A stretch of DNA of 15,539 nucleotides from positions 15,579 through 31,117 of the forward strand of contig DPBR01000032.1 in NCBI GenBank assembly GCA_003516865.1, in the 5' to 3' direction. Positions 6,683 to 14,173 of the stretch are shown here, in pieces (the stretch's first letter is position 1; each line of letters opens with the position of its first letter). The notes under the pieces are model-generated. The model was not told the origin of the DNA, searched no databases, and worked only from the letters and a program-made list of their open reading frames with translations. A program made the translations under genes and the position numbers. The DNA is from Oscillospiraceae bacterium (GTDB taxonomy: Bacteria; Bacillota; Clostridia; Oscillospirales; Ruminococcaceae).

Positions 6683-7309
6683 TCACCACTTATTCGCGTG
6701 AATACGCTCTTTAATATCGATATCTTTCTGTTTAATTACGGGAGCGTCCTTTTTCGGCTTGCCTATGCCGATAAAGCACGGCATAAAGTAATCGTCCGGA
6801 AAACCGAGAACGCTTTTCGCATATTCTTCCTCGTTTCCGAGCGGAATACGCAGGTTACAGCCGTATCCCTCCGCCGTCGCGGCAAGGAAAATATTCTCAA
6901 TACTGCACCAGATTGAAGCAAATCCGTTGAGATGTGAAATATTATCGGGATGAAGAATGTCGGTTTTCTGCTTCAGCAGCGGAATAATCACAGCCGCAGC
7001 GTCCATAAGCATTTTGTGCTGTTTCGGAACGGCGTTTTTGTAGCAGCTCTGCTGTTCGCTGTCGTTCAAATTCCAGTCTTTCAGAAGCTGTTCCATATCC
7101 TCGTCGGAAATTCCCTTCGGGATAATGTCGAGCAGCTTTACAAGCGTGTTTTTGTCGCGTATAACGATATAATGCCAATCGCGCATATGGTCGTTCGTGG
7201 GCGCTTTCAAGCCCGCGCCGATGATTTTTTCGATAATCTCCGCCGGGATTTCTTCGTTTTCAAAATCGCGAACGGTTCTTCTTTTTTCAACAGTTTCAAA
7301 AAATTCCAT
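6683..7309 (-). CDS. Nitroreductase family protein (FMN-dependent oxidoreductase)
   Basis: The 208-residue protein is expected to bind FMN and use NAD(P)H to reduce nitro, quinone or other electron-poor compounds; the physiological substrate is not predictable. The family start is clear: FFETVEKRRTVRDFENEEIP (3-22), with Arg10/Arg11 at the FMN phosphate site. A helix ending in APTNDHMRDWHYIVI (36-50) follows, where most relatives have APSxxNxQPW. The C-terminal FMN segment GYGCNLRIPLGNEEE and the PCFIGIGKPKK turn are present. The central insert (about 60-105, KDWNLNDSEQQSCYKN) is hydrophilic and longer than in the smallest members. AAAGGA lies 6 bases before the ATG. It sits 59 bases after the large FtsK-like gene, separated by a hairpin that lacks a T tract, so read-through expression from the promoter near 10.65 kb is likely. 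Confidence 0.92.
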   Translation of the reverse strand: MEFFETVEKRRTVRDFENEEIPAEIIEKIIGAGLKAPTNDHMRDWHYIVIRDKNTLVKLLDIIPKGISDEDMEQLLKDWNLNDSEQQSCYKNAVPKQHKMLMDAAAVIIPLLKQKTDILHPDNISHLNGFASIWCSIENIFLAATAEGYGCNLRIPLGNEEEYAKSVLGFPDDYFMPCFIGIGKPKKDAPVIKQKDIDIKERIHANKW

Positions 7310-7330
7310 TGTCTGTCCTTTCCAATCCGT

Positions 7331-7362
7331 AAAGCCGCCGTTTTTTCACAAACAGCGGCTTT
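7331..7362 (-). other. Intercistronic hairpin between the FtsK-like gene and the nitroreductase gene
   Basis: AAAGCCGC (7331-7338) pairs with GCGGCTTT (7355-7362). The inner bases GTTT/AAAC can add 4 bp past a mismatch. It begins 7 bases after the upstream stop codon. On the minus strand the stem is followed by ACGGATTGG, with no T tract, so it looks more like an mRNA-stabilising or attenuating structure than a full terminator. Confidence 0.6.
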
Positions 7363-7368
7363 TATCAA

Positions 7369-10300
7369 TCAGTTTAAAACAGTGTTTTTGCAGTTTTCGT
7401 AGGTGACGACTGTGTATTCGTCATAATCGTCCGAGAGCCTGAACGCGCCTTTGGGAAGTTCGCAGCCCGTGAAGCGGAGAAGCTTTTCCGCGTCGTGAAT
7501 TTCGCACGGGAACACAGCCTTGTGCCTGAACAGCGAAACAAAACCGCTTGAGAAGCCGTTAACGTTCCCGCACACGAACATAACGTGTACTCCCGCCCTC
7601 GCGCCTTTTGTAAGCAGACGTTTAAGGTCGCCGCTCAAATCGTCCGCGGACATCGCCGCAAGCAGAACATCTCCGCCGAGCACAATCACAAACCGCTTTT
7701 CAGCGCCGTTTTCGGCAATTTCCTTTGCGAGTTCGCTTACGCGCTTTTCTCCCTTTTCGCCCTCGAAAACGTCGATACCGTCAAGCGTTCCGTTATCCGA
7801 AAGTTCCTTATAAACGGGATTGCTTCTTTCCGCGAGAACCTCAATGCCGACATTCTGCTTTCTGAGCGAAAGGATAGCCGCCGCAACAGCGCTTACCGCG
7901 TATTTTTTCTGAAGCGCGGGCGCAGCCACGAGGATATTCTCGCCGAAATCATCGTGAAGGACAACGGGCAAATTCTCCGCAAGGCGGCAAGGCTCTCCGA
8001 GGAAAAGCATAATTTCGCCGTCCTCACGGCTTTCGAGAAACTCCGCGCGCGGCTTTTCGCCGTCCGCATACTGTGATTTCACGTTTCTGTCCGCGATAAA
8101 CGCGTGTTTGTCAACATACTCTCCATAATCCTCCGAATACTCGCAAACGGCGGTAAAATTGCGCTCGTTTACATTTCCGGTCGGAACGATTCTCGCAAGA
8201 TAAAGCTCGCCGTCCTTTTCGGGAACAGCCGTAAACGCGCAGCCTGCGGGTACTTTTTTAAGCGAGTCAATCTGATTTTCATAGAGCTTAACGCCCTCAA
8301 TCATAGTTTCCGCACGTTTTTCCGAACCTGCGGTAACAATCGCGCAGTGAACGGCGGTATTCCTGAAAATTTCGGGCTTTTCGCTGTTTTCGGAGAAAGT
8401 TTCGCCGATAAGCACGAAATGAATACCGTAATTTTCACAGCACGAGAAAATGTTCGCAAGCTTATCGCGCGAGCTTCTTCCGAACATCTTCGGAGCGCCG
8501 TCCAGCGCCTTTAGGAAAGCGGGAAAATCGCCGATAAACACGATGATTTCGGGCATATATTCGCCCGCGGGAACGTCGGAAACGCTCTTCCAACCGCTCT
8601 CCGCAAACCGCATTGAACGCGTGTTAAGCTCGTCCTCAAGCCTTTCCGTAATATCCGCGGCAACGTGTGGGCTGCCGTCCGAAACCGCGTATTTCAAATA
8701 TGAAGAAACCTTGTCAAAGCTCCTCGGAAGCTCGGATTTGCGGTCGAACACCCAGAATTCCGCTTCATCGGGGTGCTTTTTCGCCGCGGTCTGACTTACG
8801 ATATTCTCAACAACGGCAAGTCTGTCCGCGCTCTGCTTTCCGCAGATATAGGTGATATTTCCGCCGATATCGGCAAAAACCGCCTTTCCGTCCATATCCC
8901 TGCCGACTTCGATATTACAAAGCGCGCGGTTTCCCTTTGCGGGAGCGTTCTGTGCGGGTTTTTCAGCAGGTTCGGGAACTGCCTCGGCGTTCGCTTCCTG
9001 CACGGGAGCGTCGCTCGGCGTATTTTCAGTCTGAACATCGTGGCGAACAGGCTCAGCTGAAACAGGCGCGGGCGCGCTCGATTCAAGCTCGGCTTTCTCG
9101 CTTATTTCCGCCGCCGTTTCAAGCGAAATCTCAGGTTTTTCATCGGCAGCAGGCTGATTTTGAGCGGTATTCGCAGGAACGTTTTCTTCCGCTGCGGGTA
9201 CGACCGCGGACGGTTTTTCCGCTGCATCTTCCGCTGCGTTTACAGGCGCCTGCTCGTGAACCGGCTGAGCTTCTGCGTGCGCAGTCTGAGCGGCTTTCTG
9301 GCGGCGCTGTTCAACGTAAATTCTGCGAACCTCGTCGGGAATTTCAGACGGCGCGGAGTACCAGAAAAGGCTTTCGCGCGTGCTTTCAACCCAGAATGCG
9401 CCGTTTCTGCTGCGAATTGACACGGCATTGCCGCGAATTTTTGCTTCGATTTCGGTCTGCGGCTGAGAATTATCGTGCGTCAGAACAAGCAGAACTCCGT
9501 TCTTCTCAGCCATTTCGCTGATTTTGAGAACCGCCTTAGCCATATCCTCGCCGTATTTTTCGGGAAAACAGCCCAGAACGATAATCCGCGTGATTTTTCC
9601 CGAAGCGGGCTCTTCCTCAATCTTCGCGGCAAGTTCAGCAAGCTTGCTCTGCGCCTCTGCGGCGGACTGCGGAACGATGATAAACGGGTTAATCCCCTTT
9701 GCAAGCGCCGACAGAACGCCCAGAATGTCGGGGCTGTAACTCGTCGGGTCGCAGAATAATACGTCCGTGAGGTTCTGACCGAAGTATTTTATGAAGTTGA
9801 GAAGCAGACGTTCAACGCCGCCGAGAAGATACGCCCTGTTTCTCTCGTCGAAATCGAGCATAAGCACGCTTCCACGCTCCGTTGAAACTCCGAAAGGCGC
9901 ACCGATTGTTCTCGCGGCGGAGTTATATTCGCCCTTCGAGAGCGCGGAAAGCTCCTGCTCAACCTCCATCGGAACGAGAAGCTTGACTCTGCGCTGACCT
10001 ATGCTTATAGAGCTTCTGTCAAGCAGATTTACCGTTCCCTGACTGTTAAAGGCTGATTTATCGAAAGAAAGCAGCTTGAGATACTGCCTGAAATCCTCGG
10101 ACTGTATGTAGTTCTTTTCGTCCTCGGCGTGCTGAATTTTACGCTTTTCGAGAGCCGCGACGTCGCTGTCGTACTGTCTTTTCGCCTGAACCTTGCTTCC
10201 CTCGATAAGCTGTCTGGTGCGCTCAATCTCGGACTCGTAAAAGAGCTTCATACCCGAAGCCTTTGTGAAAAGCGACTCAGCGTTCGGGTCGTTGTGGGAA

Positions 10301-10593
10301 TCGAGCTTGATTGTCTGGCGAATGCTTTCGAGAGCGCCCTCCGAGGTTTCAAAAGGCATCTGCGCTTCTTCGAGGTCCTGCGGCTGAGCGTGCTCGCGGG
10401 CATATTCCATAAGCTCCTCGACCTTAGCGATTTTCTTGCGATAGTGCTGAAGCTTCTCGCTCAAATCAGAGTCCGAGGAGCTGCAGTAATCGTTGTATTC
10501 CTTAAAGGCAGTTTCCGCTTCTGCGGAGATTTTTTTCTCCTCCTGCGCGAGTTCTGCAAACTTTTTCAGCATTTCATTAACCAAATCAGCCAT
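7369..10593 (-). CDS. Large FtsK/SpoIIIE- or EssC-like protein with apparently degenerate ATPase domains
   Basis: The protein has 1074 residues. An N-terminal charged coiled-coil region (about 1-170) is followed by a first alpha/beta domain (about 195-425), a disordered Ala/Pro/Glu-rich linker (about 426-555), and second (556-805) and third (855-1065) alpha/beta domains. Domain 2 best shows FtsK-like order: VGRDMDGKAVFADI, a P-loop region, FWVFDRKSEL, then LEDELNTRSMRFAESG and NYGIHFVLIGETF, as in FtsK motors (conserved D-x-K, EM-x-x-R and R-x-x-GIH-lxxxTQ positions). The P-loop reads CGKQSADRL (584-592), with Arg591 where the catalytic Lys should be. Walker B is FIGDF (686-690). Domain 3 has AAPALQKKY (890-898) and FVIVLGGD; domain 1 has IIVLGCFP. 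No GxxxxGK[ST] occurs anywhere. No membrane helices are evident. AAGGAG lies 8 bases before the ATG, behind a perfect promoter. Gene reality is certain; the homology is inferred from motif order. Confidence 0.62.
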   Translation of the reverse strand: MADLVNEMLKKFAELAQEEKKISAEAETAFKEYNDYCSSSDSDLSEKLQHYRKKIAKVEELMEYAREHAQPQDLEEAQMPFETSEGALESIRQTIKLDSHNDPNAESLFTKASGMKLFYESEIERTRQLIEGSKVQAKRQYDSDVAALEKRKIQHAEDEKNYIQSEDFRQYLKLLSFDKSAFNSQGTVNLLDRSSISIGQRRVKLLVPMEVEQELSALSKGEYNSAARTIGAPFGVSTERGSVLMLDFDERNRAYLLGGVERLLLNFIKYFGQNLTDVLFCDPTSYSPDILGVLSALAKGINPFIIVPQSAAEAQSKLAELAAKIEEEPASGKITRIIVLGCFPEKYGEDMAKAVLKISEMAEKNGVLLVLTHDNSQPQTEIEAKIRGNAVSIRSRNGAFWVESTRESLFWYSAPSEIPDEVRRIYVEQRRQKAAQTAHAEAQPVHEQAPVNAAEDAAEKPSAVVPAAEENVPANTAQNQPAADEKPEISLETAAEISEKAELESSAPAPVSAEPVRHDVQTENTPSDAPVQEANAEAVPEPAEKPAQNAPAKGNRALCNIEVGRDMDGKAVFADIGGNITYICGKQSADRLAVVENIVSQTAAKKHPDEAEFWVFDRKSELPRSFDKVSSYLKYAVSDGSPHVAADITERLEDELNTRSMRFAESGWKSVSDVPAGEYMPEIIVFIGDFPAFLKALDGAPKMFGRSSRDKLANIFSCCENYGIHFVLIGETFSENSEKPEIFRNTAVHCAIVTAGSEKRAETMIEGVKLYENQIDSLKKVPAGCAFTAVPEKDGELYLARIVPTGNVNERNFTAVCEYSEDYGEYVDKHAFIADRNVKSQYADGEKPRAEFLESREDGEIMLFLGEPCRLAENLPVVLHDDFGENILVAAPALQKKYAVSAVAAAILSLRKQNVGIEVLAERSNPVYKELSDNGTLDGIDVFEGEKGEKRVSELAKEIAENGAEKRFVIVLGGDVLLAAMSADDLSGDLKRLLTKGARAGVHVMFVCGNVNGFSSGFVSLFRHKAVFPCEIHDAEKLLRFTGCELPKGAFRLSDDYDEYTVVTYENCKNTVLN

Positions 10594-10631
10594 AATTATT
10601 CTCCTTGTGTTTGTTAGAAATCCACATATTA

Positions 10632-10660
10632 ATTATACAATATAAAACCACGATTGTCAA
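10632..10660 (-). promoter_or_regulatory. Perfect SigA-type promoter of the FtsK-like gene
   Basis: On the minus strand, TTGACA (10660-10655), a 17-base spacer and TATAAT (10637-10632) both match consensus fully, about 39 bases before the start codon and with AT-rich DNA upstream. This predicts substantial vegetative expression of the FtsK-like gene and, by read-through, the nitroreductase gene. Confidence 0.9.
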
Positions 10661-10718
10661 TATATTTTATTGTTTTTGTACAAAAATAGTCGGTGAAAAC
10701 GGAAATGATTTCAGAGCG

Positions 10719-10755
10719 AAAAAAATCCGCCCGAAAACGAGAAGCGTTCGGGCGG
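10719..10755 (-). terminator. Intrinsic terminator of the lspA-transketolase operon
   Basis: CCGCCCGAA (10727-10735) and TTCGGGCGG (10747-10755) form a 9-bp GC-rich stem with an 11-base loop. On the minus strand it is followed by AT and then seven T (10725 down to 10719). It lies about 35 bases after the transketolase C-terminal subunit stop codon. The plus strand lacks a T tract after the stem, so it works leftward only. Confidence 0.93.
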
Positions 10756-10789
10756 TAATTGTGCGGTATTGCCTTGAGAAAAAATCGCG

Positions 10790-11722
10790 TTATTTCGAGA
10801 GGAAAGCCTTTGTCGTCTTGACGATATTTTCGGCGGTAAGCCCGTATTCAACGAGCAAATCCTTTGCCGCGCCGCTGTGACCGAAAACGTCGTTTATTCC
10901 GATTTTAACGACGGGAACGGGGTATTCCTCAAGAACGACGTCGCCGACAGCCGAGCCAAGACCGCCGATAACGCTGTGTTCTTCAACCGTGACGATTTTA
11001 CCCGTTTCGCGAGCCGCTTTGACGATAATATCGCGGTCGATGGGCTTTATCGTGTGGATATTGATAACGCGCGCGTCGATACCCTGTTCCGCGAGCGCTT
11101 TTCCCGCCTCAATCGCCTCGGCAACCATAAGTCCCGTTGCGATAATCGTGATATCCTTGCCGTCCTTCAGCGTAACGCCCTTTCCAAGCTCGAATTTATA
11201 GTCGGGGCTGTTGAAAACGGGAATAGCAAGCCGTCCGAAGCGCAGATAAGCGGGGCCCTGATGCTCTGCCATGGCGAGAACAGCCGCCTTTGCCTCAATA
11301 TAATCCGCAGGGTTGATGACGGTCATACCGGGGATTGTTCGCATAAGAGCGATATCCTCGTTGCACTGGTGCGTTGCGCCGTCCTCGCCTACCGAGATAC
11401 CGCCGTGAGTACCGCCGATTTTGACGTTAAGACCGGGATAACCGATTGAGTTTCTCACGATTTCATACGCTCTTCCGGTCGCAAACATCGCGAAAGAGCT
11501 TGCAAAAACGAGCTTTCCCGTTGAAGCTATGCCCGCGGCAACGCCCATCATATTCTGTTCCGCGATACCGCACTCAAAGTGCCTGTCGGGGTACGCCTTC
11601 TTGAAAATAGAAGTTTTGGTCGCCGCCGCGAGGTCCGCGTCCAGCACCACCAAATCGGGACGAATTTCCGCAAGCGCGACAAGTCCGTCGCCATATCCCT
11701 CACGGGTTGCTTTTTTATCCAT
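10790..11722 (-). CDS. Transketolase, C-terminal subunit (pyrimidine-binding and C-terminal domains)
   Basis: This is half of a split transketolase, which moves two-carbon ketol units between sugar phosphates in the non-oxidative pentose phosphate pathway. The 310 residues cover the Pyr domain (about 1-165) and the C-terminal transketolase domain (about 190-310). The FECGIAEQNMMG motif (49-60) contains Glu55, which activates the thiamine diphosphate cofactor at the dimer interface. GEDGATHQCNED (112-123) carries the active-site His118, and YLRFGR (159-164) the substrate-phosphate arginine region. The C-terminal domain shows VVTVEEHSVIGGLGSAV-like order (IVTVEEHSVIGGLG) and a final IND-x-FGHSG segment. 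The ATG overlaps the TGA of the N-terminal subunit gene by one base (TGATG), with AAGGGAG 9 bases upstream, fitting equimolar production. 1-deoxyxylulose-5-phosphate synthase is excluded because that is a single, longer chain. Confidence 0.96.
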   Translation of the reverse strand: MDKKATREGYGDGLVALAEIRPDLVVLDADLAAATKTSIFKKAYPDRHFECGIAEQNMMGVAAGIASTGKLVFASSFAMFATGRAYEIVRNSIGYPGLNVKIGGTHGGISVGEDGATHQCNEDIALMRTIPGMTVINPADYIEAKAAVLAMAEHQGPAYLRFGRLAIPVFNSPDYKFELGKGVTLKDGKDITIIATGLMVAEAIEAGKALAEQGIDARVINIHTIKPIDRDIIVKAARETGKIVTVEEHSVIGGLGSAVGDVVLEEYPVPVVKIGINDVFGHSGAAKDLLVEYGLTAENIVKTTKAFLSK

Positions 11723-12573
11723 CAGTCAACACTCCCTTCAAGTTCCGCAAGCTGCTCTCTGAGCTGTTTAATCGCCCTTTCGTAATCCTCGTCGCCGGGG
11801 GCTTTTCCGTGCCAGTCGAGCGCGTCCTCCATATAATCGACGCCCTTGCCCTTGGTTGTTTTCATAATAATAACGGTCGGCTTGTGAAGAACGGTTTCCG
11901 CCTCGTTAAACGCCTTTTCCATCTCGTTGAAGTCGTGACCGTTGATATTGATAACGTGCCAGCCGAAAGCTCTGAACTTCTCATCAATGGGATACGGTGA
12001 CATAACCTCGCTTACCTTGCCGTCAATCTGGAGATTGTTGTTGTCAACGACGGCTACGAGGTTATCGAGTTTATAGTGCGAAGCAAACATTGCCGCTTCC
12101 CAGACCATACCCTCTTCGATTTCGCCGTCGCCGAGAACCGCGTAAACCTTGTATGATTCGCAGGAAATCTTGCCGGAAAGCGCCATTCCGCAGGCTCCCG
12201 AAATGCCCTGACCGAGCGAACCCGTGCTGAAGTCGACGCCGGGAACTTTCCTGCTGTCGGGGTGACCCTGAAGCCGCGAGCCGATTTTTCTGAGCGTGTT
12301 CATCTCGTCCATCGGGAAAAATCCTCTGAGCGCAAGCGCGGCGTAAAGCGCGGGAGCTGCGTGTCCCTTCGACATAACAATTCTGTCGCGCGCGGGATAC
12401 TGAGGGTCGGCGGGGTCGACATTCAGGCGGTGCATATACAGATACGCAAGCAAATCCGCGCAGGAAAGCGAACCGCCGGGGTGACCCGCCTTGGCGCTGT
12501 GAACGCCCTCGATGACGCCGATTCTGATTTTCACGGCGTCAATTTCAAGCTGTTTAACAAGTTTTTCGTCCAT
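11722..12573 (-). CDS. Transketolase, N-terminal subunit (thiamine diphosphate PP domain)
   Basis: This is the partner of the following gene. It binds the diphosphate of thiamine diphosphate through Mg(II). The 283 residues match the usual N-terminal half. Conserved elements are KAGHPGGSLSCADLLAYLY (28-46) with His31, SKGHAAPALY (68-77) with His71, LQGHPD (101-106), GSLGQGISGACGMAL (118-132), and the cofactor motif from GDGEIEEG (148-155) to DNNNLQIDG (177-185). AAAGGAG lies 6 bases before the ATG. The gene comes 63 bases after the DUF4272 gene. I find no good promoter in that gap (only a TGGACA-like -35 without a matching -10), so it is probably the penultimate gene of the long operon starting upstream of lspA. 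Confidence 0.96.
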   Translation of the reverse strand: MDEKLVKQLEIDAVKIRIGVIEGVHSAKAGHPGGSLSCADLLAYLYMHRLNVDPADPQYPARDRIVMSKGHAAPALYAALALRGFFPMDEMNTLRKIGSRLQGHPDSRKVPGVDFSTGSLGQGISGACGMALSGKISCESYKVYAVLGDGEIEEGMVWEAAMFASHYKLDNLVAVVDNNNLQIDGKVSEVMSPYPIDEKFRAFGWHVININGHDFNEMEKAFNEAETVLHKPTVIIMKTTKGKGVDYMEDALDWHGKAPGDEDYERAIKQLREQLAELEGSVD

Positions 12574-12636
12574 TTTCTTCTCCTTTATGTTCTTACTTTT
12601 CTAAGCATTAAAAAATCAAAATGTTGTCCAATCCCT

Positions 12637-13350
12637 TTATGTGTGCGGCTTTACGTTATCCCAATCCTCTGCGTCAAACGCGCCTATAAGCCAGTTCAAG
12701 CCTTTGTGCTGCTCGACGACAACGTCGGGGTTGAGATTTCCCGAAGGGTCTATGCCTTTCAGCCGCGCGTCAACGCACGCCCAATCCATTCTGAACAGCA
12801 AATCGGCTTTGTCGAGGATTTTCAGCGGCGTTCGCATATCGACAAGCGTCATAAGCTCGTCAAAATTCTTGCAGGAAACGATTTCACGCGCCTCGGCGAT
12901 ATACTCGGAAACCTTGTCGGGATAACCGAGTTCCTTCACAATTCCGAGCGCCCAGAGCAGCGGCACTGTCATTTCAATCCGCCAAGCCATATTTCCCGCA
13001 GCCTCCCGCGGCGGCGCGGAAACGTTTTCATCGGCAAGCGCAAAGAACGCTTTTTCATCGGGAGTAGGTTCTTCCGTAAGCCCGAACCTCGCGAGCATTT
13101 CCCCGAAAAAAGCCGCAGATTCTCTGATATCCGCGCCCTCGTTCATGCAGTCCATAGCAATCTGCGACGCGAAAAGCGCCGTAACCGCACGCCCGAGCGC
13201 CTTTTCGGGCGATTTAATCTTAGCCTCGTTTTCGTCCTCGATAACGGGGAGCTGAGGGTTGATTTTTATATTCATCTTATTCAGGAATTTCTCGGAGCGT
13301 TCCTTGCGAAGCCGTCCGGGATTATTCGCAAAAGCCTGTTTTAACGCCAA
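12637..13350 (-). CDS. DUF4272 family protein
   Basis: The 237-residue, probably soluble protein matches DUF4272 by its characteristic blocks: RLRKERSEKFL near the N-terminus, NPQLPVIEDENEAKIKSPEK (31-50), the central WRIEMTVPLLWALGIVKELG (122-141), RTPLKILDKADLLFRMDWAC (172-191), and a C-terminal EQHKGLNWLIG ... DWDNVKPHT. The biochemical role of the family is unknown. Translation most likely begins at TTG at 13350. GAGGTG lies 6 bases before it and overlaps the end of the HAD gene, and no upstream ATG is available in frame with comparable support. A start at the internal Met26 would remove the family's N-terminal RS block. It is 12 bases downstream of the HAD phosphatase gene and thus part of the same operon. 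Confidence 0.8.
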   Translation of the reverse strand: MALKQAFANNPGRLRKERSEKFLNKMNIKINPQLPVIEDENEAKIKSPEKALGRAVTALFASQIAMDCMNEGADIRESAAFFGEMLARFGLTEEPTPDEKAFFALADENVSAPPREAAGNMAWRIEMTVPLLWALGIVKELGYPDKVSEYIAEAREIVSCKNFDELMTLVDMRTPLKILDKADLLFRMDWACVDARLKGIDPSGNLNPDVVVEQHKGLNWLIGAFDAEDWDNVKPHT

Positions 13351-13362
13351 AAAATCACCTCG

Positions 13363-14169
13363 TCAAAGTTTTTCAAGATAGTCGATAATCTCGGAAATAG
13401 GCGCGTGGTTGTTGTCGCAGACGACGATATCCGCAGCAGCCTTAACCTCGTCGAGCGCGTTTCCGACAGCAGCGCCGAGGTCTGCGTTCACAATCATCGC
13501 GTAATCGTTTTTATAGTCGCCCAAAGCCACGGAAAACCGCTTTTCAGCACCGAGAATACGAATAAGCTCGGCGAACCCGCGCGATTTATCCACGCCCTCG
13601 GGCAGACATTCATAGAAGATTGCCGCCGAGCGCAGCCTTTTCACTCCCTCCGCCTTCTCTTCAGAAAACGTTTTCTCGATTTCGTCAATAACCGTGCTGT
13701 CGGCTGTAAACAGAAACTTCAGCCAGCCCCCGTCCGGTATCTCGTCAAGCGGACGCATATCGGGGACGACGCCCTCCATATCGAGATGCTTGCGCTCGAA
13801 ATCGTTCACAAACGGCACATAAACCGTCTGTTCGCAAAGAACCTCAACGCCGACATTCGGAAATTTGTCCGTTACCCTTTTGATAAATTCACGCGCGTTC
13901 TCCGAGCCGATTTCACAGCGCCACAGGAACTTATCCGCGCCGAAATCATACACCGCCGCGCCGTTAAACACAACGCACGGAACGTTCGGGCAAATCTCCT
14001 CGGCAACTCGTTTCGCCATTGAATAACCGCGTCCCGTTGCAATCGTGAAGATACCGCCGCCCTCGCGAAAACGCTCAATCGCCGCCAAATCCTTCGGGTG
14101 AACGATTTTTTCGTCCGTGAGGAGCGACCCGTCAAGGTCGGTCATAAAAATTATATTCTTAAAATCCAT
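13363..14169 (-). CDS. Cof-type HAD-IIB family hydrolase (phosphatase)
   Basis: The 268-residue protein is a haloacid dehalogenase superfamily phosphatase with a C2B-type cap. Such enzymes hydrolyse sugar phosphates, nucleotides or flavin precursors; the substrate is not predictable. Motif I is MTDLDGSLLTDE (9-20), with nucleophile Asp11 and Asp13. The usual Thr after DG is Ser15, a conservative change. Motif II is ATGRG (44-48), with Thr45. FNGAAVYD (68-75) is typical of the Cof group. Motif III is Lys195 in GVDKSRG, and motif IV is GDYKNDYAMI (217-226) with Asp218, Asn221 and Asp222. All catalytic groups are present, so it should be active. The ATG is 4 bases after the rluD-type gene stop; GAGTGA before it is a modest RBS, pointing to translational coupling. 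Confidence 0.92.
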   Translation of the reverse strand: MDFKNIIFMTDLDGSLLTDEKIVHPKDLAAIERFREGGGIFTIATGRGYSMAKRVAEEICPNVPCVVFNGAAVYDFGADKFLWRCEIGSENAREFIKRVTDKFPNVGVEVLCEQTVYVPFVNDFERKHLDMEGVVPDMRPLDEIPDGGWLKFLFTADSTVIDEIEKTFSEEKAEGVKRLRSAAIFYECLPEGVDKSRGFAELIRILGAEKRFSVALGDYKNDYAMIVNADLGAAVGNALDEVKAAADIVVCDNNHAPISEIIDYLEKL

Positions 14170-14173
14170 TAAA

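Noticed and set aside
7369..10593. An active type VII secretion (EssC/YukB) locus.
   Set aside because: No WXG100 protein, EsaA/EssA/EssB-like membrane gene or FHA domain is present nearby. The protein lacks transmembrane helices and intact P-loops, so only distant structural kinship is claimed.
10594..10789. Small gene or non-coding RNA in the 196-base gap between the transketolase and FtsK-like genes.
   Set aside because: The gap is explained by the operon terminator, the SigA promoter and a short leader. The plus-strand 91-codon frame starting at 10605 runs antisense into transketolase and lacks a convincing domain.
12262..13344. A 360-codon plus-strand open frame opposite the DUF4272 and transketolase N-terminal genes.
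   Set aside because: It crosses two well-supported minus-strand genes and their intergenic gap; composition is typical of an antisense shadow, with no recognisable domain.
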